This document shows positions 59,227 to 64,000 of a stretch of 64,000 nucleotides of DNA, one piece after another; the stretch's first letter is position 1, and every line of letters starts with the position of its first letter. The stretch spans positions 1,459,619 to 1,523,618 of the forward strand of contig NZ_AP018689.1 of assembly GCF_002157735.2 (NCBI RefSeq). The letters are read 5' to 3'. The notes under the pieces are model-generated. The model was not told the origin of the DNA. It did not search any database and worked only from the letters and a program-made list of their open reading frames with translations. Made by a program: the position numbers and the translations under genes. Source of the stretch: Vibrio aphrogenes (lineage in GTDB: Bacteria > Pseudomonadota > Gammaproteobacteria > Enterobacterales > Vibrionaceae).

Positions 59227-60336
59227 TTATAAAATGACAGTTTGGTCTTCAATGTTCAGACGACTAATGCCCAACTTATGCGCTTCTTGCTTAGCAAAAT
59301 ACATCTGTTGATCAGCCCGACGAATCAATTCATTAAGATCGTAACCCACCTCAGGACTCACCTCGGCGGCCCCGGCACTCAAGGTCACGTTGAACGGCTT
59401 AATTCTCTCAAATTCTGCAAATAAACGTTCACAGTAATAACGTAAATTTTTTGCTTGCGTGTTAGGGAATAAAATACAAAATTCATCACCTCCATAACGA
59501 GCGGCAGTTTCTTGTTTACGAATCGTCGCCATGATCGCTTTAGCCACCGAGACTAAAACTTCATCTCCAGCTTGATGACCCTTGGTATCATTAATTAGCT
59601 TAAATTTATTCACATCAATATACAGCATCGCATAGTACCCTTGTGTACGTTCGACTTGTGCCATGCCTTGTTCAAGCTGCTCATAAAAAGCTCGCTGATT
59701 ATATAAATTGGTTAATGGATCCTTGATGGATAACTCAACCAAAGCTCTGGTGCGCTCCGCTACTTGTTCTTCTAGGCGTGCGGCATACTCTTCTAATTGA
59801 GTATTGGCAGATTCCACCTCACGTTGCAAAGCAGCAATATAAGTATCAAAGACAAATTGATTATCAAAATACAGTAATTTTCGTATCGCACGTTTCACTC
59901 TTTTATTGTCATAACCTTGATCAGCACTATTCTCATCAATGACATCTTCAAGCAAAAGCTGTAGTTGGTTAATCCCTGAGAGGTAGAGCTTAGGACTCAC
60001 ACCAATCCGATGGTGAACTTTACCTATACGTAAGCGCTTTTCTACATAATGCAGATCATACTCACCGATAAATAATTCACGGATATATTGTTCCATGCTC
60101 ATATGCAAATTATTGAGTGTTTCACGATCTCCAATAATCAAAGCAATCTCAGGAATGGCGGTTTGTAATTGATAAAACTTTCTGACTATATGTGAGATAA
60201 GTGGCTCTATCCAAGGAGAAACCTCCTTGAGTTGTACGATATCTTCTTCACCAAATGACATAAATAATTTTCTTCGGTCGATATCATGCTCAGTAATTCG
60301 CATTTGATCAGCTAAACTTTGAAATACTCTTTTCAT
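59227..60336 (-). CDS. Globin-coupled diguanylate cyclase
   Basis: The N-terminal ~165 residues are a globin-coupled sensor: the proximal His108 (GKVHHRIGVSP) should bind heme and sense oxygen. A coiled-coil (about 172-205) joins it to a GGDEF domain with the intact motif GGDEF at residues 282-286. Diguanylate cyclase activity is therefore expected, making cyclic-di-GMP in response to O2, as E. coli DosC does. The inhibitory I-site RxxD is RKQE (residues 273-276), with Asp replaced by Glu, so product inhibition may be weak. No EAL partner is nearby. It converges on the MFS gene. Confidence 0.93.
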   Translation of the reverse strand: MKRVFQSLADQMRITEHDIDRRKLFMSFGEEDIVQLKEVSPWIEPLISHIVRKFYQLQTAIPEIALIIGDRETLNNLHMSMEQYIRELFIGEYDLHYVEKRLRIGKVHHRIGVSPKLYLSGINQLQLLLEDVIDENSADQGYDNKRVKRAIRKLLYFDNQFVFDTYIAALQREVESANTQLEEYAARLEEQVAERTRALVELSIKDPLTNLYNQRAFYEQLEQGMAQVERTQGYYAMLYIDVNKFKLINDTKGHQAGDEVLVSVAKAIMATIRKQETAARYGGDEFCILFPNTQAKNLRYYCERLFAEFERIKPFNVTLSAGAAEVSPEVGYDLNELIRRADQQMYFAKQEAHKLGISRLNIEDQTVIL

Positions 60337-60465
60337 AGGGGCACTCTGTAAGATTTTAAGTATTTTAATCTTTTCTTATAAAGGTCGCAGATTTACTATA
60401 CCTTTATATAACAGAAATAAATCGTTACATTGATATAGATTAAGTTTTAGGAGTTTGTTATCACT

Positions 60466-61299
60466 ATGCAAAAAGCCTTGGTTGTGGAAGGGGGAGCGAT
60501 GCGTGGCATTTTTTCTGCCGGTGTCCTAGATCAGTTCATAGAACAAAACTATCAACCTTTCCAATTTTGTATTGGCGTCTCCGCCGGCTCAACCAGTTTG
60601 GCTTCTTGGCTTACCCAGCAATATCGTCGAACCTATACCGTCATCACCGATTATTCTTGTCGCCCTGAGTTTATTGATTTTAAGCGTTTCATGAAAGGCG
60701 GACATTGGCTCGACCTAGATTGGCTGTGGGAGATCACTCTCAATGAAATTCCTATTCATATCCAGCAATTGCATCAGCAACCCGTGCCACTTTATGTTGT
60801 CACCACCAATATTCATTCTGGCCAAGCGCATTATATTCAATCCACACCAGAGAATGTGGTCGAACTGCTTAAAGCTTCGTGCTCAGTTCCGGTCGCTTAT
60901 CGCGATTATCCGATCATTCAAGGCATTCCAATGACCGATGGTGGTGTCGCTGACTCTATTCCCGTCGAACAAGCTTATAAAATGGGTGCCAAAGACATCA
61001 CCGTGATCCTATCTCGCCCGCTCGGTTACCATAAAAAAGCCTCTAAAACCCCATGGTTAATCAGAAAATTTCTTCGCCAGCACCCAAACCTTGCCGAAGC
61101 AACATTAAAACGTGCCGAAAATTACAATAAAAGTATCGAGTTTATCCAATCGCCGCCCAATGATTGCACCGTCCATGTAATAGCGCCACCTGACGATTTT
61201 CCGGTTGGACGCTTAACCAAAAACCGACAAAAATTGGATATCGGCTATCAAATGGGCTTGGATGCCGCAGAGCGCTATATACAAGCCTCGAGCTGTTAA
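60466..61299 (+). CDS. Patatin-like phospholipase (YjjU-like)
   Basis: The patatin fold is shown by the glycine-rich oxyanion loop EGGAMRG (residues 8-14), the nucleophile elbow GVSAGS (Ser near 40) and the catalytic Asp in TDGGVADS (near 162). No signal peptide is present, so it should be cytoplasmic or membrane-associated. Length is 277 residues, shorter than E. coli YjjU (about 357), so the C-terminus is reduced. Substrate is unknown beyond lipids or acyl esters. The ATG follows TTAGGAG. It is followed 90 bases later by eamA. Confidence 0.88.
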   Translation: MQKALVVEGGAMRGIFSAGVLDQFIEQNYQPFQFCIGVSAGSTSLASWLTQQYRRTYTVITDYSCRPEFIDFKRFMKGGHWLDLDWLWEITLNEIPIHIQQLHQQPVPLYVVTTNIHSGQAHYIQSTPENVVELLKASCSVPVAYRDYPIIQGIPMTDGGVADSIPVEQAYKMGAKDITVILSRPLGYHKKASKTPWLIRKFLRQHPNLAEATLKRAENYNKSIEFIQSPPNDCTVHVIAPPDDFPVGRLTKNRQKLDIGYQMGLDAAERYIQASSC

Positions 61300-61389
61300 G
61301 AATAGAATCAACGCAACCATGCTCAATTTCACTTTCATCTCTTAATGGGGTGAAATCCAACTCCGTCATACTCTTTTTAAAGGATCCTC

Positions 61390-62292
61390 ATGAACCGACG
61401 CAGCCTATTTCTTATTTTATTGGTGGTTTTAGTATGGGGGCTGAATTTTGTCGTCATTAGTGTTGGCGTAAAAGAAGTTCCGCCGTTTTTTATGGCAGGG
61501 CTTCGTTTTGCATTTCTCGCGTTTCCTTTGGTGTTGTTTCTACCTAAACCTAACATTCCTTTTCGTTGGTTAGCTGCTTATGGCTTAACGATCAGCTTTG
61601 GGCAATTTGCATGTCTCTTTTATGCCTTATCGATTGGAATGCCATCCGGGCAAGCATCGCTAGTTTTACAATCTCAAGTGTTTGTCACTGCACTCTTGGG
61701 GGTAATTCTCTATCAAGACCGCCTCAATGGGTTACAAATCTTGGGCGGCCTATGTGCCCTTGCTGGGATTGGATTACTGCTATACGGCGTGTTGGAGACC
61801 AATATTTCCATGCTTGGTTACCTGTTTACTTTTGCGGCGGCCTGCTCATGGGGCATTGGTAACTTATGCAATCGGACCATTTCAACTCGTTATCCCGGTA
61901 CGAGCATGATGCAATTAGTCGTGTGGGGTGCGGTGCTGCCAACCTTACCCTTTTTCTTAACCAGTTATTTTTTAGAAGACCACCAGCACATTATCGAGAT
62001 AGTTAGCCACCCTTCTGTGACCGCTATGTTATCACTGGCTTACCTCATCCTTGCCGCGTCTTTATTTGGCTATACCGCATGGGGCGTTTTAATCTCCAAA
62101 CATGGTACTGCCAACGTTGTGCCATTTGCTCTTTTGGTGCCAGTGGTTGGCTTATTATCTGGTTGGGTATTTCTGGGAGAAACGCTCAATCTCACACAAG
62201 CTTTGGGCTGCTTAATCGTGATCATGGGGTTAGCTATTTATTCTTTCCATCAGCAATTAAAACAGGCTCTACGAGGAACTCGTTCATCATAA
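61390..62292 (+). CDS. eamA: O-acetylserine/cysteine exporter EamA
   Basis: EamA is a ten-helix drug/metabolite transporter with two EamA repeats. The start RSLFLILLVVLVWGLNFVVI is characteristic, with later YGLTISFGQFACLFYAL and the second repeat near residues 150-290. It exports O-acetylserine and cysteine in E. coli; here that is inferred from close overall similarity to the E. coli sequence. Length is 300 residues (E. coli 299). The ATG has AAAGGA upstream. It may be co-transcribed with the patatin gene. Confidence 0.87.
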   Translation: MNRRSLFLILLVVLVWGLNFVVISVGVKEVPPFFMAGLRFAFLAFPLVLFLPKPNIPFRWLAAYGLTISFGQFACLFYALSIGMPSGQASLVLQSQVFVTALLGVILYQDRLNGLQILGGLCALAGIGLLLYGVLETNISMLGYLFTFAAACSWGIGNLCNRTISTRYPGTSMMQLVVWGAVLPTLPFFLTSYFLEDHQHIIEIVSHPSVTAMLSLAYLILAASLFGYTAWGVLISKHGTANVVPFALLVPVVGLLSGWVFLGETLNLTQALGCLIVIMGLAIYSFHQQLKQALRGTRSS

Positions 62293-62419
62293 CGACGAGG
62301 CCCCACTTAGCCTAAGCGCGAAATAAAGCTATGCTATTCACGCTTTTAATATAAGCCGATTGTATTTTATCGGCCATCTCCTATCTTAAACGCACGTTTG
62401 ACTTTTAAGGATAAGAGCA

Positions 62420-62851
62420 ATGACGCATTTACTTGATGGTTTTCCCGTGGTGACAGAAATTTCCGTGGCTTGGGGAGAAATGGATGCACTGCAACATGTC
62501 AATAATGTGGTGTACTTTCGTTATTTCGAAACCGCTCGCATTGATTATTTTAAGCAGGTTAATTTGCTAGAAAACATGGCAAAAACACACATCGGCCCTG
62601 TTGTCAGCGAAACCAGTTGTCGCTATAAAGCCCCAGTGACGTTTCCTGATACGCTTTATATTGGCTCTAAGATTACTGACTTACAAAACGACCGTTTTAC
62701 CATGAAATACCAAGTGGTGAGCAAGAAGCTTAATCAAGTAGTTACTCTTGGCAGTGCGACCGTGGTTATGTTTGATTTTGCTCGCAATCAAAAAGCCAAC
62801 CTTTCAGCCGACATTGTAGCTACGATTCAAAGGCTTGAAAATTTACATTAA
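62420..62851 (+). CDS. Acyl-CoA thioesterase, 4HBT/hotdog fold (YbgC/FadM-like)
   Basis: The 143-residue protein has the hotdog fold signature WGEMDALQHVNNVVYFRYFETARIDYF, split here by a helix, with the catalytic Asp in GEMDALQHVNN near residue 24. It should hydrolyse acyl-CoA thioesters; chain length is not predictable. The ATG follows AAGGATAAGAG. A strong hairpin lies 17 bases downstream. Neighbouring SPFH and EamA genes give no functional link. Confidence 0.9.
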   Translation: MTHLLDGFPVVTEISVAWGEMDALQHVNNVVYFRYFETARIDYFKQVNLLENMAKTHIGPVVSETSCRYKAPVTFPDTLYIGSKITDLQNDRFTMKYQVVSKKLNQVVTLGSATVVMFDFARNQKANLSADIVATIQRLENLH

Positions 62852-62867
62852 TTATTTTAGAAACGCT

Positions 62868-62898
62868 GCTTCTCTCAAAGCCTCATATTGAGAGAAGC
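62868..62898 (+). terminator. Hairpin after the thioesterase gene
   Basis: GCTTCTCTCAA (62868-62878) pairs with TTGAGAGAAGC (62888-62898). CCAGCGCTTGCTG follows, no clean U-tract, so termination strength is uncertain. The rest of 62899-63117 holds the promoter of the SPFH gene; no nfeD-like gene precedes it. Confidence 0.55.
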
Positions 62899-63117
62899 CC
62901 AGCGCTTGCTGATTCATTCTGTCTGTCCGTTCATTTCATCCGCTTAGGTATTTCACCCATTCAAGAATAAGAAAATTCTCACTTTTATAGTGATAAATCC
63001 TTCTTTTATTCGCATTTTTTTAAAACAAACAAGCTAATCGGATCAAATGCCCTTAAACTGTTGGTATTTCTTACTCATATTATTTGGGTAAGCCACTTCT
63101 CATATTAGGAAAATATT

Positions 63118-64000
63118 ATGAACGGTCCTCTTTATCTCATCCTCGATAATCTGGTGTTAATTGTCGCCTTTATCCTTGTCATCGTCATTTTAAAAAGTGG
63201 CATTAAATTCGTTCCCCAAAACCAAGCTTGGGTGGTAGAGCGTTTTGGTAAATTTCACTCTACCAAGCTCGCTGGCATCAACTTCATCATTCCTTTTATT
63301 GATCGAATTTCTGCGGTGCGTAGCCTCAAGGAACAAGCACAAGATGTACCTTCACAATCGGCCATTACCAAAGACAATATTTCTTTAGTGGTAGACGGTG
63401 TTTTATATTTCCGCGTCTTAGACCCTTACAAAGCTACCTACGGCGTGGACGATTACGTATTTGCCGTGACCCAATTGGCGCAAACGACGATGCGTTCTGA
63501 GCTGGGTAAAATGGAGTTAGATAAAACCTTTGAAGAGCGTGATCTGCTCAACACCAATATTGTGTCGGCCATCAACGTCGCCTCTGAACCTTGGGGAATC
63601 CAAGTATTGCGCTATGAAATTAAAGATATTGTGCCGCCTCAATCGATCATGGAATCAATGGAAGCACAAATGAAAGCCGAGCGTGTAAAGCGTGCGCAAA
63701 TCTTAGAATCTGAAGGGGATCGACAAGCGGCCATCAACGTTGCTGAAGGTAAAAAACAAGCTCAAGTATTAGCCGCAGAAGCCGATAAAACCGAGCAGAT
63801 CTTAAAAGCTGAAGGGGAAGCTAAAGCTATCATCGCCGTCGCTAACGCCCAAGCTGAAGCGTTAAAAACCATAGGTGATGCCGCTAATACCGAAGAAGGT
63901 CAAAAAGCCATTCAGTTGGATCTGGCAACCAAAGCGATCGAAGCCAAACATGCGATTGCCAAAGAATCGTCAGTGGTTCTATTGCCTGATAATGCCACCG
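63118..64000 (+). CDS. qmcA: SPFH domain protein (paraslipin/QmcA), cut by window end
   Basis: The ATG at 63118 opens a frame that runs to the window edge without a stop. A membrane helix at residues 8-28 is followed by the SPFH/band-7 core: VPQNQAWVVERFGKF, then DRI SAVRSLKEQAQDVPS spaced normally, and a long coiled-coil with repeated AEG/AEA near residues 200-270. QmcA/YbbK proteins are membrane-microdomain scaffolds. In many bacteria an NfeD gene is adjacent; none lies upstream and the downstream side is outside the window. At least 294 residues are present; only the extreme C-terminus is likely missing. Confidence 0.85.
   Translation, partial: MNGPLYLILDNLVLIVAFILVIVILKSGIKFVPQNQAWVVERFGKFHSTKLAGINFIIPFIDRISAVRSLKEQAQDVPSQSAITKDNISLVVDGVLYFRVLDPYKATYGVDDYVFAVTQLAQTTMRSELGKMELDKTFEERDLLNTNIVSAINVASEPWGIQVLRYEIKDIVPPQSIMESMEAQMKAERVKRAQILESEGDRQAAINVAEGKKQAQVLAAEADKTEQILKAEGEAKAIIAVANAQAEALKTIGDAANTEEGQKAIQLDLATKAIEAKHAIAKESSVVLLPDNAT

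Overview
The window looks like a chromosome segment of a marine gammaproteobacterium of the family Vibrionaceae, probably Vibrio. The evidence is a monomeric NADP isocitrate dehydrogenase, an ArtPIQM arginine transporter, pflBA, prkA-yeaH-ycgB, CsiV next to mfd, a VC1899-type DUF1887 protein, and gene order partly shared with Escherichia coli at several loci. No rRNA, tRNA, CRISPR array, integron, prophage or intact insertion sequence was recognised. Species cannot be assigned from the sequence alone.

Layout. 0.3-10.9 kb: icd (minus), then rluE-mnmA-hflD-purB (plus), an inserted secreted polysaccharide lyase gene (minus), then roxA and xthA (plus). 11.0-14.2 kb: artPIQM (minus) behind a probable ArgR operator. 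14.9-18.7 kb: pflB, pflA and yfbU, with an FNR-like site upstream. 19.2-24.1 kb: the PrkA kinase, YeaH and SpoVR/YcgB stress module. 24.1-26.4 kb: a small cysteine-cluster protein and a copper oxidase gene behind a textbook CueR-type promoter. 26.5-31.0 kb is the accessory stretch: a Nudix enzyme, a membrane protein, an ACT-domain protein, a 232-bp MITE-like element with target duplication, an LprI-like protein, an A-rich G-poor tract, a small lipoprotein, transposase debris and a small membrane protein.

31.0-37.6 kb: comEC-msbA-lpxK-ycaR-kdsB (minus; lipid A and Kdo supply, lipid flipping, DNA uptake), with a divergent DUF2062 gene. 37.9-41.1 kb: lolCDE lipoprotein export. 41.4-46.4 kb: mfd, csiV and an acetyltransferase. 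46.4-52.6 kb: ndh, ycfP, thiK, lpoB, ycfL, a COG3014 lipoprotein and hinT, all minus. 53.0-54.2 kb: an orphan CARF plus PD-(D/E)XK nuclease (Card1/Can2 family) with no CRISPR system in view. 54.4-57.5 kb: udp, a CBS-domain protein and a GNAT-nitrilase fusion. 57.9-64.0 kb: a sugar-efflux MFS protein, a globin-coupled diguanylate cyclase, a patatin-like protein, an EamA exporter, a thioesterase and the start of an SPFH-domain gene cut by the window end.

Several blocks work together: MsbA, LpxK, KdsB and LolCDE build the outer membrane, and LpoB, whose lipoprotein form depends on Lol export, stimulates peptidoglycan synthesis. PflB with its activase PflA, under a probable FNR site, serves anaerobic pyruvate metabolism. 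The most unusual items are the orphan Card1-like nuclease, the MITE-like element with its family of dispersed 18-bp ends, and the skewed A-rich tract before the small lipoprotein. All functional calls are from reading the sequence; no database search was run.
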